The notes: a model not told the origin generated them from the letters alone. 64,000 nt of DNA from Noviherbaspirillum sp. Root189 (GCF_001428545.1 NZ_LMHZ01000056.1:1-64000), one strand, 5' to 3'; shown: positions 36,553-45,788, counted from the stretch's first letter. Program-made: numbers and translations.

Positions 36553-37548
36553 ATGAACGAAAACAACTACGAACAAAACAGGGCGTCCACACCGTCTAAC
36601 CCGGGACGCAATGAAGGTTGGGAGCGTGATGTGCTCGAAAGGCTTGCCTTTGCAACACTAGCGGAGCAACGCGCACGTCGGCGCTGGAATATCTTCTTCC
36701 GCTTTCTGACATTGGCTGTCATTGCCGTCGGCATCTGGATGGCGTTCGGAATGACCAACAACGAAGATGAAATCGTTGGTCCGCACACTGCATTGATCGA
36801 GATCGACGGCACCATCGAGGCCGGCACGTCGGGGGCCGCCGATGCCGTCATTCCGGCGCTCAATCGCGCCTATACGGACGATACAGCCGTCGGCGTCGTA
36901 TTGCGCATCAATAGCCCGGGCGGTAGTCCTGTGCAGGCCGGGATGATCAATGACGAGATCACCCGACTGCGGAAGGCCTATCCGAAGAAGCCTTTGTATG
37001 TGGTGGTTGACGAGATCTGCGCTTCGGGCGGCTATTACATCGCTGCGGCAGCGGACAAGATATTTGTCAACAAGGCGAGTATCGTCGGATCGATTGGTGT
37101 GCTGATGGAAGGCTTCGGTTTTACCGGACTAATGGACAAGGTCGGCGTTGAGCGTCGCCTGATGACTGCCGGCGAGAACAAGGGCTTCATGGACCCTTTT
37201 AGCCCTCAATCGGCTCAGCAAAAAGGTTATGCACAGGATATGTTGAACGAGGTGCATCAACAGTTCATCGACGTGGTGAGGCAGGGCCGGGGCAAGCGCC
37301 TGAAGGAAACGCCGGAAACCTTTTCGGGGCTGTTCTGGAGTGGGTCGAAAGCGGTTGAAATCGGCCTTGCAGATGGCTATGGCACCGTCGACACGGTTGC
37401 GCGTGACGAACTCAAGGCTGAAGATATCATCGACTACACGCAGCACGAAGGGCTATCTGAGCGCCTTCTGAAGAAGTTCGGTGGGGCGGTCGGTACCGCA
37501 GCGATGGCAAGTCTGCAGAGCAGGCTCGAGAAGCCGTCTTTGCGGTAA
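36553..37548 (+). CDS. sppA: S49-family signal peptide peptidase
   Basis: A 331-residue membrane-anchored peptidase with one helix (residues about 46-67: NIFFRFLTLAVIAVGIWMAF). The Ser/Lys dyad is readable: Ser158 in CASGGYY and Lys210 52 residues later, the same spacing as in Bacillus SppA (Ser147/Lys199); ASIVGSIGVL is another family motif. It cuts leftover signal peptides in the membrane. It is the short, single-domain type (about 330 residues), not the 618-residue E. coli type. Last gene of the rluC-HAD-Rieske-sppA run, followed by the candidate sRNA and a hairpin. Confidence 0.93.
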   Translation: MNENNYEQNRASTPSNPGRNEGWERDVLERLAFATLAEQRARRRWNIFFRFLTLAVIAVGIWMAFGMTNNEDEIVGPHTALIEIDGTIEAGTSGAADAVIPALNRAYTDDTAVGVVLRINSPGGSPVQAGMINDEITRLRKAYPKKPLYVVVDEICASGGYYIAAAADKIFVNKASIVGSIGVLMEGFGFTGLMDKVGVERRLMTAGENKGFMDPFSPQSAQQKGYAQDMLNEVHQQFIDVVRQGRGKRLKETPETFSGLFWSGSKAVEIGLADGYGTVDTVARDELKAEDIIDYTQHEGLSERLLKKFGGAVGTAAMASLQSRLEKPSLR

Positions 37549-37658
37549 GTGAATAGAAAAATTTGCTGCACATGCAAAGGGCGTGATTTCACCGTAGAAA
37601 TGCACTGGGTCATCGCGAATTGGCTCTGGGGAAAAAAGAAAAAAGTCGAAGAACGCGC

Positions 37659-37686
37659 TTGAATCTTCAGAATGGGGCTTTATACT
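37659..37686 (+). promoter_or_regulatory. Sigma70 promoter of the candidate sRNA
   Basis: TTGAAT (37659-37664), a 16-bp spacer and TATACT (37681-37686). It is better than most promoters in this window and points into the gap rather than to a protein gene, with a start expected near 37693. Confidence 0.6.
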
Positions 37687-37692
37687 GCACTT

Positions 37693-37860
37693 GTCCGGCA
37701 TCAGTTTCGATCCTTACAGCATAAGAATATGCAATCGGGAAAAACTCGTGATCCGGGCATAAAGCGCCACGTCTCGGACGCGGCTTTGAGAGGCTTAGGC
37801 TTACTCATAAACTGCCCAAGGGGCATGCAAAACGGCGGCGCAATACCGCCGTTTTGCGCG
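37693..37860 (+). ncRNA. Candidate small RNA of about 165-170 nt
   Basis: Downstream of the sigma70 promoter the sequence can fold into several local stems: GCATA-AGAA-TATGC (about 37720-37733), AAAGC...GCTTT enclosing CGTC-TCG-GACG, TGCCC-AAG-GGGCA, and the last, GCAAAACGGCGG/CCGCCGTTTTGC (37827-37857). Boundaries come from the expected start and the terminal stem. It lacks the GAGGAAAGTCCGGGC core of RNase P RNA, and no long closing stem typical of 6S RNA is evident. Function and family unknown; expression not shown. Confidence 0.45.
37827..37857. terminator. Bidirectional-type terminator between convergent genes
   Basis: GCAAAACGGCGG (37827-37838) pairs perfectly with CCGCCGTTTTGC (37846-37857) around a 7-nt loop. 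The A-run and T-run lie inside the stem, so it can stop transcripts of both strands, though no separate T-tract follows it. Confidence 0.7.
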
Positions 37861-37890
37861 TCTGGAGGTTTTAAAATTCGAGCTTAAATC

Positions 37891-38643
37891 TCAGACGGCC
37901 AGAAGCAGGAATACAGTCGGCTTCTTGTGAAAATCGGGCATTGTCCCGGCAGCCAGTTCCGCTTTCCATTTCGTCGCTGTCTGAGTCCTGATCGATTCCG
38001 ACGGCAGGCTCAGATCAGTTGCCACACTTACCAGAGTAGAAGGGCTGCAGCTTGCAACGATCGCTTCCAGCAGCGCGCTATTGCGGTAAGGCGTCTCGAT
38101 AAAGAGTTGCGTTTGCTTTTCACTACGGGAACGCTCTTCCAATGTCTTGAGCCTTTTCATGCGCTGTCCGGCATCGGTAGGGAGGTAGCCGTTGAATGCA
38201 AAGCTCTGGCCATTCAAGCCGCTTGCCATCACTGCCAATAACAGCGACGAAGGACCGACCAGCGGACGGACCGTGATGCCTTTGGCATGAGCAAGCCTGA
38301 CTAGGTTTGCGCCCGGGTCTGCGACAGCTGGCACGCCGGCTTCCGAGATAAGTCCTGCGTTTCTGCCGGCCAGCAATGGTTCCAGTAAAGCGGGAAGTGC
38401 ATCGGCAGGCGTATTGATGTTCAGTTCACTGATCTGGATTTCTTGCAGCGGACGTGACAATGGAAGGGTCTGTCCCACCAACTTGAGATAGGCGCGAGTG
38501 GTTTTTGCGTTTTCGGCTATGAAGTAGTCCAGGCGCGAGGTGATCGCCTTGACATCCGGTGGTATGACAAAGGCTAGTGGATCCAGGCCTGCGCCGTCAG
38601 CAGGGCCCAGGGTATTGGGGACTAGATAAAGAATGCCGGCCAT
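37891..38643 (-). CDS. SAM-dependent methyltransferase, RsmI-like (TP_methylase family)
   Basis: About 250 residues of the tetrapyrrole-methylase fold used by RsmI. MAGILYLVPNTLG starts the family; GLISEAGVPAVADPGANLV and GPSSLLLAVMASGLNGQSFAFNGYLP are the SAM-site and active-site regions. It is close to RsmI (16S rRNA C1402 2'-O-methyltransferase) but shorter and without the typical C-terminal extension, so it is best seen as a paralogue rather than RsmI itself. The start at 38643 is preferred; a frame reaching 38769 would overlap the maf gene. It sits 22 bp after maf and is convergent with sppA. Confidence 0.85.
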   Translation of the reverse strand: MAGILYLVPNTLGPADGAGLDPLAFVIPPDVKAITSRLDYFIAENAKTTRAYLKLVGQTLPLSRPLQEIQISELNINTPADALPALLEPLLAGRNAGLISEAGVPAVADPGANLVRLAHAKGITVRPLVGPSSLLLAVMASGLNGQSFAFNGYLPTDAGQRMKRLKTLEERSRSEKQTQLFIETPYRNSALLEAIVASCSPSTLVSVATDLSLPSESIRTQTATKWKAELAAGTMPDFHKKPTVFLLLAV

Positions 38644-38665
38644 ATATATTTTTATGTTCGAAGGG

Positions 38666-39277
38666 TTATCCGGTGAAAAATGCAATTCCGGCCCGTCGCA
38701 GCATGGAGCAAAGCGCAATGAGGGGGAGGCCGGTGAGGGCGGTGGGATCCGAGCTGTCAATCTTCTCAATCAGCGCAATGCCCAGGCCTTCATTCTTGGC
38801 ACTGCCTGCGCAGTCGTAAGGCTGCTCAATGTGCAAATAGGCGTCGAGTTCATGGTCCGGCAGGTCACGAAAGCGTACAAAGGTCAGTGTATTGGTTACT
38901 TGCGCCGCCTCATCCGGTGGGCGGCGTGAATCCCACAGGCAGAGTGCGGTATGAAAAATGACCTCCCGGCCACGCATCATCTGTAGTTGTTGCAAGGCAT
39001 TCTCATGATTGCCAGGTTTGCCAATTTGCATACCGTCAAGCGTTGCGACCTGATCTGAGCCGATGACCAGGCTATCCGGCCGATCAGATGCGATCTTTGC
39101 GGCCTTTTCCTGGGCCAGCCTTACGGCGGTATGTTCGGGAAGCTCATTGGCTAACGGGCTTTCATCGATGTCCGGTGAAACCGCCTCGAAAGAAAGCCGC
39201 AGGCGCGAGAGCAATTCCTGTCGATAGCGAGAACTTGACGCGAGGATCAAATGAGGAAGAACTAGCCGATCAGTCAT
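38666..39277 (-). CDS. Maf/YceF-family nucleotide pyrophosphatase
   Basis: A 203-residue house-cleaning pyrophosphatase. The start LPHLILASSSRYRQELLSRL carries the S-S-x-R-x2-L motif; SLVIGSDQVATLDGMQIGKP and the late segment YDCAGSAKNEGLGIALIE fit the YceF subgroup, which prefers m7GTP-type nucleotides. It removes modified nucleoside triphosphates and may help division checkpoints. It is divergent from yceD by 106 bp and followed by the RsmI-like gene. Substrate within the family is not certain. Confidence 0.93.
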   Translation of the reverse strand: MTDRLVLPHLILASSSRYRQELLSRLRLSFEAVSPDIDESPLANELPEHTAVRLAQEKAAKIASDRPDSLVIGSDQVATLDGMQIGKPGNHENALQQLQMMRGREVIFHTALCLWDSRRPPDEAAQVTNTLTFVRFRDLPDHELDAYLHIEQPYDCAGSAKNEGLGIALIEKIDSSDPTALTGLPLIALCSMLRRAGIAFFTG

Positions 39278-39325
39278 TGTCTAGACGGGAATTGAATGTA
39301 AGCTGAAGAAAAGCGCCCTAACGCT

Positions 39326-39355
39326 TTGACGAATAAGGGAAAAGCCTGTTATTAT
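39326..39355 (+). promoter_or_regulatory. Promoter of the yceD-rpmF-fab cluster
   Basis: TTGACG (39326-39331), an 18-bp spacer and TATTAT (39350-39355), with TG at 39347-39348 giving an extended -10. The transcript would begin near 39362, 22 bp before the yceD ATG. Confidence 0.65.
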
Positions 39356-39383
39356 CGCAGGTTTTCCGGGTTCGGCTTGATCT

Positions 39384-39881
39384 ATGAATGCTTATGTGAT
39401 CGACGCCTTTGAGTTCTGTCGTATCAAAGAACACCGTGATGGCGAACTGAAAGTCGCTGAACTTCCCCGCCTGGCGGAGGAAGCGGTCGACCAGTCGGGC
39501 TTTGTCCGCTGGGCGCTGAAAGGCGGCGCCAATATGCACGGACATCCTCAGTTGAACTTGTCTGTGACGGGTTCGGTGAAGTTGATGTGCCAGCGCTGCC
39601 TGACGCCGTTCGAGTTCATGATTGAATCGGATTCCGTTCTGGTGCTGGCGCCGGACGAGGGTAGTGCCGACGAAATCGATGCCTTGCTTGCCGATGAAGA
39701 GGTTGAAGTCATTGTGGGGAGCAGGACTTTCGATATCAGGCAACTGATTGAGGACGAAGCACTGCTGACAATACCGTTGTCGCCAAAACATGAAACCTGC
39801 CCGGACCAGTTAGCTCTGGAACCGGAGAAGGAAGTGGAAAAGGTGTCGCCATTCGCAGTGCTGAAGAACTTAAAGCAATAA
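39384..39881 (+). CDS. yceD: YceD/DUF177 large-ribosomal-RNA accumulation protein
   Basis: A 165-residue member of the DUF177 family, which is needed for normal 23S rRNA levels in E. coli and nearly always precedes rpmF. The conserved LMCQRCLTPFEF motif is present, with CPDQL near the end supplying a further cysteine. Its acidic middle (residues 90-125) is typical. It is separated by 116 bp from rpmF, the usual partner, and has its own extended -10 promoter upstream. Confidence 0.92.
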   Translation: MNAYVIDAFEFCRIKEHRDGELKVAELPRLAEEAVDQSGFVRWALKGGANMHGHPQLNLSVTGSVKLMCQRCLTPFEFMIESDSVLVLAPDEGSADEIDALLADEEVEVIVGSRTFDIRQLIEDEALLTIPLSPKHETCPDQLALEPEKEVEKVSPFAVLKNLKQ

Positions 39882-39941
39882 GTGGCAAGCGGCCATGATG
39901 CACGCCGAAGAACAAGTGCAGCAAAGTTTCCCAGTCGGCAA

Positions 39942-39970
39942 GAAATTGACGGGCTGGAATATGTTAAAAT
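39942..39970 (+). promoter_or_regulatory. Possible rpmF promoter (extended -10)
   Basis: TGTTAAAAT (TG at 39962-39963, TAAAAT at 39965-39970) forms an extended -10 box; upstream only a weak -35 candidate GAAATT (39942-39947) fits a 17-bp spacer. It would give rpmF a leader of about 20-25 nt and an extra transcript within the cluster. Confidence 0.4.
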
Positions 39971-39997
39971 TTCAGATCTTAAGGTTTAGGAGTCATC

Positions 39998-40180
39998 ATG
40001 GCCGTTCAACAGAACAAAAAATCTCCCTCGAAGCGCGGTATGCATCGTTCGCACGATCACCTGAGCGTTCCACCACTGGCAGTCGAACCAACTACCGGTG
40101 AAACACATTTGCGCCACCACATCAGCCCGAACGGCTACTACCGTGGTCGCAAGGTCCTGAAGACCAAAAACGACGAGTAA
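39998..40180 (+). CDS. rpmF: 50S ribosomal protein L32
   Basis: A 60-residue basic protein, [20 protein letters not shown] at the start, typical of L32. The cysteine-free form (no zinc ribbon) is the common one in proteobacteria. AGGAG lies six bases before the ATG. It lies between yceD and plsX in the usual order and is followed by a terminator-like hairpin, so its transcript may end or be attenuated before the lipid genes. Confidence 0.97.
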   Translation: MAVQQNKKSPSKRGMHRSHDHLSVPPLAVEPTTGETHLRHHISPNGYYRGRKVLKTKNDE

Positions 40181-40202
40181 TCTCGGTCATCATCCGAAGC
40201 GA

Positions 40203-40239
40203 AAAGCGGCGCAGTAAGTTTGACTTGGCGCCGTTTTTT
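40203..40239 (+). terminator. Terminator or attenuator between rpmF and plsX
   Basis: CGGCGC (40207-40212) pairs with GCGCCG (40228-40233), flanked by AAAA/TTTT with one bulge, and ends with six T residues (40234-40239). It lies inside the yceD-rpmF-plsX run, so it may act as a partial terminator. Confidence 0.7.
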
Positions 40240-40277
40240 CATATGCTGAACAAGCACTTCGCGTCATTTTGAATCAC

Positions 40278-40289
40278 GCCAGATCTGGC
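40278..40289. promoter_or_regulatory. Perfect palindrome upstream of plsX, possible operator
   Basis: GCCAGATCTGGC is a 12-bp perfect palindrome, 37 bp before the plsX ATG and after the rpmF terminator. A binding site for a dimeric regulator of lipid synthesis is possible; the sequence itself does not name one. Confidence 0.3.
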
Positions 40290-40326
40290 CCGCTAGGCGG
40301 TTAGAGCGAGGTACTGAGTCAAAACA

Positions 40327-41418
40327 ATGACAATAAAAATATCTATTGACTGCATGGGCGGCGATCATGGCCCGTCAGTTACTATTCCTGCGGCCGTCTC
40401 CTTCGCTAATCACGAACCTGACGCTGAACTGATCTTGGTCGGTCTTGAATCCGTCATTGCGGCGGAACTCAACAAGCTCGGCGCATCACAGCATCCGCGC
40501 ATTTCCATTGTGAATGCGACGGAAATGGTGACGATGGATGATCCAATTGAAGTCGCTTTGCGACGCAAGAAAGATTCTTCCATGCGTGTCGCTGTCGCCT
40601 TGATCAAAGAGGGCAAGGCTCAGGCATGCGTTTCGGCCGGCAATACCGGTGCACTAATGGCGGTCTCCCGCTATGTGCTCAAAACCATTCCTGGTGTTGA
40701 CCGTCCGGCCATCTGCTTTCCAATGCCGAATCAGAAGGACTCCCCGACTTATATGTTGGACCTCGGGGCCAATGTGGATTGCGAGCCGCAGCATTTGCAT
40801 CAGTTTGCACTGATGGGGTCGGCGCTGGTGTCCGCACTCGAAGGCAGGGACCAGCCCACGGTTGGTCTGCTGAATATCGGCGAAGAGGATATCAAGGGTA
40901 ATGAAGTGGTCAAGCAGACTGCGGCATTGCTGCGCGCCGACCACGAAAAAGGTATCCTCAATTTCTACGGAAACGTGGAAGGAAACGATATCTTCGAAGG
41001 CACGACGGATATCGTCGTCTGCGATGGCTTCGTCGGCAATGTTGTATTGAAGGCATCCGAAGGCCTGGGGCGCTTCCTGAAAAGCATCGTGAAAAGCGAG
41101 TTCAAGAGCAACCCTATCAATATGCTCGGTGCCATAATTGCACAAGGTGCACTCAAGTCGATTTCTCAAAGGATGAATCCTTCGCGCTATAACGGCGCTA
41201 GTCTTCTTGGTTTGCGTGGTCTGGTATTCAAGAGTCATGGCGGAGAAGACGCTTATGGTTATGAGTGGGCAATCAAGCGCGCATACGACGCAGCCAACCA
41301 TGACGTTTTGTCCAAGATATCCACGACCATTGCCGCACTGATGCCTCAGGATGATGGAGCAAGTGCTGGTGAAGCGCCTGTCACCACCCCGGAACCAACA
41401 CAACAGAAAACGGCATGA
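40327..41418 (+). CDS. plsX: Phosphate acyltransferase PlsX
   Basis: A 363-residue peripheral enzyme that converts acyl-ACP to acyl-phosphate for phospholipid synthesis. [12 protein letters not shown] opens the family; [21 protein letters not shown] and [14 protein letters not shown] are further motifs. The chain ends with about 25 extra polar residues. Its stop overlaps the fabH start by 4 bp (41415-41418), so PlsX and FabH are translationally coupled. The ATG has no strong Shine-Dalgarno. Confidence 0.96.
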   Translation: MTIKISIDCMGGDHGPSVTIPAAVSFANHEPDAELILVGLESVIAAELNKLGASQHPRISIVNATEMVTMDDPIEVALRRKKDSSMRVAVALIKEGKAQACVSAGNTGALMAVSRYVLKTIPGVDRPAICFPMPNQKDSPTYMLDLGANVDCEPQHLHQFALMGSALVSALEGRDQPTVGLLNIGEEDIKGNEVVKQTAALLRADHEKGILNFYGNVEGNDIFEGTTDIVVCDGFVGNVVLKASEGLGRFLKSIVKSEFKSNPINMLGAIIAQGALKSISQRMNPSRYNGASLLGLRGLVFKSHGGEDAYGYEWAIKRAYDAANHDVLSKISTTIAALMPQDDGASAGEAPVTTPEPTQQKTA

Positions 41419-42401
41419 CTCTCTATAGCAAAATAGTAGGTACAGGAAGTTATTTGCCCCCGAAACGCGTGACGAATAGCGATCTGGCGGCCCAGTTGGC
41501 AGAAAAAGGCGTCGAAACTTCCGACGAATGGATCGTCTCGCGTAGCGGCATTTCTGCCCGGCATTATGCGGAGCCCGAAGTGCAGTCAAGCGATCTCGCC
41601 GTCGAGGCGTCAAAGCGAGCAATCGAGATGGCCGGCCTCGCGCCAAACGATGTGGACCTGATCATTCTCGCCACTTCAACACCGGATCATTTTGGTGGCT
41701 TTCCAAGCACCGCGTGCGTCGTGCAGCGAAAGCTGGGAATCAATAATGGATGCGCGGCTGTCGATGTCCAGGCTGTCTGTAGCGGTTTCGTCTACGCCGT
41801 ATCTGTAGCAGATAGCTTCATTAAGTCGGGTGCGCATAAAAATGCTCTCGTCATTGGCACCGAAGTCTTTTCACGCATACTTAATTTTGAAGATCGCACC
41901 ACTTGTGTGCTCTTCGGCGATGGTGCTGGCGCCATTGTGCTCACAGCCTCTGAAGAACCTGGCATTCTAGCGACCAAGCTCCATGCGGATGGCAGCCATG
42001 GCGATATTTTGTGTATCCCGGGTAGTGTTAGCGGAGGCGTCGTCGAAGGCAGCGCATTCCTTCACATGGATGGTCAGGCCGTGTTCAAACTTGCCGTCTC
42101 GGTCCTGGAAAAAGTCGCCAATGAAGCGCTGCAGGCAGCCGACATGAAAGCTGCGCAGATCGACTGGTTGATTCCTCATCAAGCAAACATCCGTATCATG
42201 CAGGGGACGGCAAAGAAGCTTGGTTTGCCGCTTGAGAAGATGGTTGTGACTGTTGACCAGCATGGCAATACCTCGGCTGCATCCATTCCACTGGCGCTCG
42301 ACGCAGCAGTACGCGATGGACGCGTCAAACCTGGGCAGAATGTCATGATGGAAGGAGTCGGTGGCGGCTTTACCTGGGGTGCGGTTCTCGCACGCATGTG
42401 A
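41415..42401 (+). CDS. fabH: 3-oxoacyl-ACP synthase III FabH
   Basis: A 328-residue condensing enzyme that starts fatty-acid synthesis from acetyl-CoA and malonyl-ACP. The Cys122 ([11 protein letters not shown]), His255 ([10 protein letters not shown]) and Asn285 ([10 protein letters not shown]) triad is complete, and [14 protein letters not shown] is the usual beginning. It overlaps plsX by 4 bp and is followed by fabD after 35 bp. Length is normal. Confidence 0.97.
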   Translation: MTLYSKIVGTGSYLPPKRVTNSDLAAQLAEKGVETSDEWIVSRSGISARHYAEPEVQSSDLAVEASKRAIEMAGLAPNDVDLIILATSTPDHFGGFPSTACVVQRKLGINNGCAAVDVQAVCSGFVYAVSVADSFIKSGAHKNALVIGTEVFSRILNFEDRTTCVLFGDGAGAIVLTASEEPGILATKLHADGSHGDILCIPGSVSGGVVEGSAFLHMDGQAVFKLAVSVLEKVANEALQAADMKAAQIDWLIPHQANIRIMQGTAKKLGLPLEKMVVTVDQHGNTSAASIPLALDAAVRDGRVKPGQNVMMEGVGGGFTWGAVLARM

Positions 42402-42436
42402 TCACACCTTACTAAACACTTTTTACGCTAGCAAGC

Positions 42437-43369
42437 ATGACCAAATTCGCATTTGTATTTCCAGGGCAGGGATCGCAGGCCATCGGCATGTTGAACGGGT
42501 TCGCCGCCAATACGACGGTACAGGAAACAGTCGAAGAGGCATCCCAGGCATTAGGATTCGATCTGGGGAAACTGATTTCCGAAGGGCCGAAAGAAGCGCT
42601 TGACCTGACTACCAATACCCAGCCGGTCATGCTAACCGCAGCAGTTGCAATGTACCGTGCCTGGATCGCCGCCGGCGGCAAGGCACCCGCCGTTGTGGCT
42701 GGCCACAGCTTGGGAGAATACTCGGCCCTTGTCGCGGCGGGCGTTATTCCTTTTAAAGATGCTGTGCCCCTCGTGCGTTTCCGTGCGCAGGCGATGCAGG
42801 AGGCGGTGCCTGTTGGGCAGGGCGGAATGGCTGCCATTCTGGGGTTGAGCGATGAAGATGTCCGTGCTGCCTGCGTAGAAGCAGCACAAGGCGAAGTGGT
42901 CGAAGCCGTCAATTTTAATGCACCCGCTCAAGTAGTCATTGCCGGACATAAAGCTGCGGTGGAGCGCGCTTGCGAAGTAGCCAAGGCAAAAGGCGCGAAA
43001 CGCGCGCTGCCTTTACCGGTCTCCGCGCCATTCCACTCCTCGCTGCTCAAGCCAGCATCGGATCGCTTGCGTGAATACATGGAAAAGCTGATGTTTAGTG
43101 CGCCTGCAATTCCACTGATCAACAACGTCGATGTGGTAATGGCTACTGATCCGACCTTAATCAAAGATGCGCTGGTGCGCCAGGCTGCAAGCCCCGTACG
43201 CTGGGTGGAAACAGTCCAAAAAATGGCCGCCGACGGTGTTACGCATGTCGTTGAATGCGGACCCGGCAAAGTTCTTGCCGGCCTGACAAAGCGTATTCAT
43301 GGCGAACTGGTCGGCGAAGCCATCACTGATCAGGCCACTCTCGATAAAGTGCTGGAGATTCTCAAGTGA
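42437..43369 (+). CDS. fabD: Malonyl-CoA:ACP transacylase FabD
   Basis: A 310-residue enzyme that loads malonate from CoA onto ACP. FVFPGQGSQAIGML is the family start, Ser91 lies in the GHSLGEYSA nucleophile elbow, and PVSAPFHSSLL carries the second catalytic residue (His). It ends with 4 bp overlapping the GTG start of fabG (43366-43369). Length and motifs are normal. Confidence 0.97.
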   Translation: MTKFAFVFPGQGSQAIGMLNGFAANTTVQETVEEASQALGFDLGKLISEGPKEALDLTTNTQPVMLTAAVAMYRAWIAAGGKAPAVVAGHSLGEYSALVAAGVIPFKDAVPLVRFRAQAMQEAVPVGQGGMAAILGLSDEDVRAACVEAAQGEVVEAVNFNAPAQVVIAGHKAAVERACEVAKAKGAKRALPLPVSAPFHSSLLKPASDRLREYMEKLMFSAPAIPLINNVDVVMATDPTLIKDALVRQAASPVRWVETVQKMAADGVTHVVECGPGKVLAGLTKRIHGELVGEAITDQATLDKVLEILK

Positions 43370-44112
43370 ATTTGAATAATGAAATAGCGCTGGTCACTGG
43401 TGCATCGCGTGGTATCGGCCGGGCGATAGCCCAGGAACTTGCACGGCAAGGCGCAAGGGTTGTCGGCACGGCGACATCCGAATCCGGGGCGGCCGCCATC
43501 TCGGAATATCTTGAGGCAGTGCGACCAGGCTGCGGCAAAGGTGTCGTGCTGAATGTCACCAATACCGAAGCTTGCCATGCAGCGGTCGAACAGGTGCAAA
43601 AAGAGTTCGGAGGCCTTTCCATCCTGGTCAATAACGCCGGTATTACACAAGATCAGCTCGCGATGCGGATGAAGGAAGAAGAGTGGGATGCCGTCATCGC
43701 CACCAACCTGACAGCCGTTGGCAGACTTTCACGCGCAGTGCTGCGCGGCATGATGAAGGCCAAGCATGGTCGTATCATCAATATCACGTCAGTCGTGGGA
43801 TCTGCAGGCAATCCAGGCCAAATGAACTATGCGGCGGCAAAGGCTGGCGTGGCAGGCATGAGTAGGGCGCTTGCGCGCGAAATCGGAAGTCGCAATATTA
43901 CGGTTAACTGCATTGCTCCAGGTTTCATCGATACGGATATGACACGCGAACTCGGCGAACAGCAAGTCGCGGCGCTCATGCAGCAAATTCCCCTTGGCAG
44001 ATTTGGCCTGCCAGAAGATATTGCGTCAGCTGTTGCGTTTCTTTCCTCGCCGCAAGCAGGTTACATTACAGGTACAACGCTGCACGTCAATGGCGGCATG
44101 TACATGAGTTAA
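43366..44112 (+). CDS. fabG: 3-oxoacyl-ACP reductase FabG
   Basis: A 248-residue short-chain dehydrogenase that reduces 3-ketoacyl-ACP with [19 protein letters not shown] is the nucleotide site; [20 protein letters not shown] supplies the Ser142-Tyr155-Lys159 catalytic set, and NNAGIT is intact. It starts with GTG overlapping the fabD stop (GTGA), indicating coupling. The next gene, acpP, begins 122 bp later. Confidence 0.97.
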   Translation: MNLNNEIALVTGASRGIGRAIAQELARQGARVVGTATSESGAAAISEYLEAVRPGCGKGVVLNVTNTEACHAAVEQVQKEFGGLSILVNNAGITQDQLAMRMKEEEWDAVIATNLTAVGRLSRAVLRGMMKAKHGRIINITSVVGSAGNPGQMNYAAAKAGVAGMSRALAREIGSRNITVNCIAPGFIDTDMTRELGEQQVAALMQQIPLGRFGLPEDIASAVAFLSSPQAGYITGTTLHVNGGMYMS

Positions 44113-44171
44113 GTAATACTTCGACGCTTTTGGCAGACGTTTCGGCCTTATTGAAAACAGAAGTCAAAAGT

Positions 44172-44200
44172 GAATTTTCATTGCGCAAACCTGATAAAAT
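44172..44200 (+). promoter_or_regulatory. Possible acpP promoter (extended -10)
   Basis: TGATAAAAT carries TG (44192-44193) and TAAAAT (44195-44200), an extended -10 without a good -35. The start would fall about 30 bp before the acpP ATG, giving the abundant carrier protein its own transcript. Confidence 0.4.
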
Positions 44201-44234
44201 GCGCGCACTTTCTGCAACCCATTGGAGGGATAAT

Positions 44235-44474
44235 ATGTCCGATATCGAACAACGCGTTAAGAAGATCGTCGCCGAGCAACTTGGCGTCGCCGAAGCCGAC
44301 ATCAAGAACGAGTCTTCATTCGTCGATGACCTCGGTGCTGATTCGCTTGACACGGTCGAGCTCGTAATGGCACTCGAAGACGAGTTCGAAATGGAGATTC
44401 CGGACGAGCAGGCCGAGAAGATCACGACAGTGCAGCAGGCAATCGATTACGCCAAAGCGCACGTCAAAGCCTAA
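44235..44474 (+). CDS. acpP: Acyl carrier protein
   Basis: A 79-residue acidic protein. Ser37 in [12 protein letters not shown] receives the phosphopantetheine arm from AcpS (encoded here at 57609). It carries growing acyl chains between the Fab enzymes around it. I start it at 44235, after GGAGGGA, because the protein then matches ACP exactly; the frame upstream is spurious. It lies between fabG and fabF. Confidence 0.98.
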   Translation: MSDIEQRVKKIVAEQLGVAEADIKNESSFVDDLGADSLDTVELVMALEDEFEMEIPDEQAEKITTVQQAIDYAKAHVKA

Positions 44475-44505
44475 TTCCGTTTTTGAATGATTCCAGGAGA
44501 ACCGC

Positions 44506-45753
44506 TTGAGCCGCTCACGTGAACGTCGTGTTGTAGTGACTGGCCTCGGTTGCGTATCCCCTGTCGGCAATACCATCGCCGACGCCTGGGCTGCGCTAAT
44601 CGAAGGCAAATCAGGCATTGCGACCATCACAAAATTCGACGCCACGCCTTTTTCTACGCGTTTTGCGGGTGAAGTAAAGGGCTTCAATATCGAGGATTAC
44701 ATCCCTGGTAAGGAAGCACGCCACATGGACACGTTCATCCATTACGGAATGGCTGCGGGGATCCAGGCGATTCAAGACAGTGGCTTGGCCGTTACCGAAG
44801 AAAATGCCGATAAAATCGGCGTGATTGTCGGTTCCGGTATTGGTGGCCTGCCTCTGATTGAAGAAACTCATGCCGAGTTGACCAACCGTGGTCCACGACG
44901 TATTAGCCCATTCTTCGTACCAGCATCCATCATCAATATGATCTCTGGCCACTTGTCAATCAAGTATGGCTTCAAAGGTCCGAATCTCGCCATCGTCACG
45001 GCATGTACCACAGGCCTTCATTGTATAGGCGCTGCGGCACGCATGATCGAATATGGCGATGCGGATGTGATGGTGGCGGGTGGGGCCGAATCTACGGTTT
45101 CCCCGTTGGGTGTCGGCGGCTTCGCCGCGGCACGTGCACTTTCTGCGCGCAACGACGACCCTGCTACTGCATCCCGGCCTTGGGATAAAGATCGCGACGG
45201 TTTTGTCCTCGGCGAGGGTGCTGGTGTCATGGTGCTTGAAGAGTATGAACATGCAAAAGCACGTGGCGCAAAAATCTATGCAGAAGTGCTTGGCTTTGGC
45301 ATGAGCGCAGACGCACACCACATGACAGCACCACTTGAAGATGGGGACGGCGCAAGGCGCTGCATGATCTCGGCGATGAAAAATGCCGGCATCAATGCAG
45401 ACCAGGTTAACTACGTCAACGCCCATGGCACATCGACACCGCTTGGCGATATCGCCGAAACGGTAGCGATTAAACGTGCCCTTGGCGATCATGCGCCCAA
45501 GATCGTGGTCAATTCAACCAAGTCGATGACTGGTCACTTGCTCGGCGGTGCCGGGGGGCTTGAGTCTGTTTTCACCGTCCTTGCGGTGCACAATCAGGTA
45601 TCTCCACCGACCATTAATATCTTCAACCAGGATCCTGCCTGCGATCTTGATTACTGCGCCAACACTGCGCGTAATATGACGATCGACATCGCAGTGAAGA
45701 ACTCCTTCGGATTCGGCGGTACCAACGGTACCCTGATTTTCGGTAAAGTCTGA
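44506..45753 (+). CDS. fabF: 3-oxoacyl-ACP synthase II FabF
   Basis: A 415-residue condensing enzyme that elongates acyl-ACP. The Cys167 ([14 protein letters not shown]), His307 ([11 protein letters not shown]) and His344 ([13 protein letters not shown]) active site is complete. It starts at TTG, justified by AGGAG seven bases before it and by the protein start [14 protein letters not shown]. It follows acpP by 31 bp and is followed by a strong hairpin. Confidence 0.97.
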   Translation: MSRSRERRVVVTGLGCVSPVGNTIADAWAALIEGKSGIATITKFDATPFSTRFAGEVKGFNIEDYIPGKEARHMDTFIHYGMAAGIQAIQDSGLAVTEENADKIGVIVGSGIGGLPLIEETHAELTNRGPRRISPFFVPASIINMISGHLSIKYGFKGPNLAIVTACTTGLHCIGAAARMIEYGDADVMVAGGAESTVSPLGVGGFAAARALSARNDDPATASRPWDKDRDGFVLGEGAGVMVLEEYEHAKARGAKIYAEVLGFGMSADAHHMTAPLEDGDGARRCMISAMKNAGINADQVNYVNAHGTSTPLGDIAETVAIKRALGDHAPKIVVNSTKSMTGHLLGGAGGLESVFTVLAVHNQVSPPTINIFNQDPACDLDYCANTARNMTIDIAVKNSFGFGGTNGTLIFGKV

Positions 45754-45758
45754 TCCCA

Positions 45759-45788
45759 AGCTTTCCCTTCTGAGAGGAAGGGAAAGCT
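45759..45788 (+). terminator. Hairpin after fabF
   Basis: AGCTTTCCCTTC (45759-45770) pairs perfectly with GAAGGGAAAGCT (45777-45788) around TGAGAG, starting 6 bp after the fabF stop. No long T-tract follows, so it may be a 3'-end protector or a weak terminator of the fab cluster. Confidence 0.6.

Larger units (their letters stand above)
37549..37890. other. Intergenic region with promoter and candidate small RNA
   Basis: 342 bp between the convergent sppA and RsmI-like genes. It contains a near-consensus sigma70 promoter, a hairpin-rich stretch and a 12-bp terminal stem, described in the next three entries. No protein-like frame is convincing. Confidence 0.5.

Noticed and set aside
37693-37860. 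RNase P RNA or 6S RNA in the sppA gap
   Set aside because: RNase P RNA core GAGGAAAGTCC is absent and the span is too short; no long closing stem typical of 6S RNA was found. Kept only as an unassigned candidate sRNA.
40654-41646. 330-codon minus-strand frame across plsX and fabH
   Set aside because: Antisense to two well-supported genes with normal motifs; no recognisable protein.
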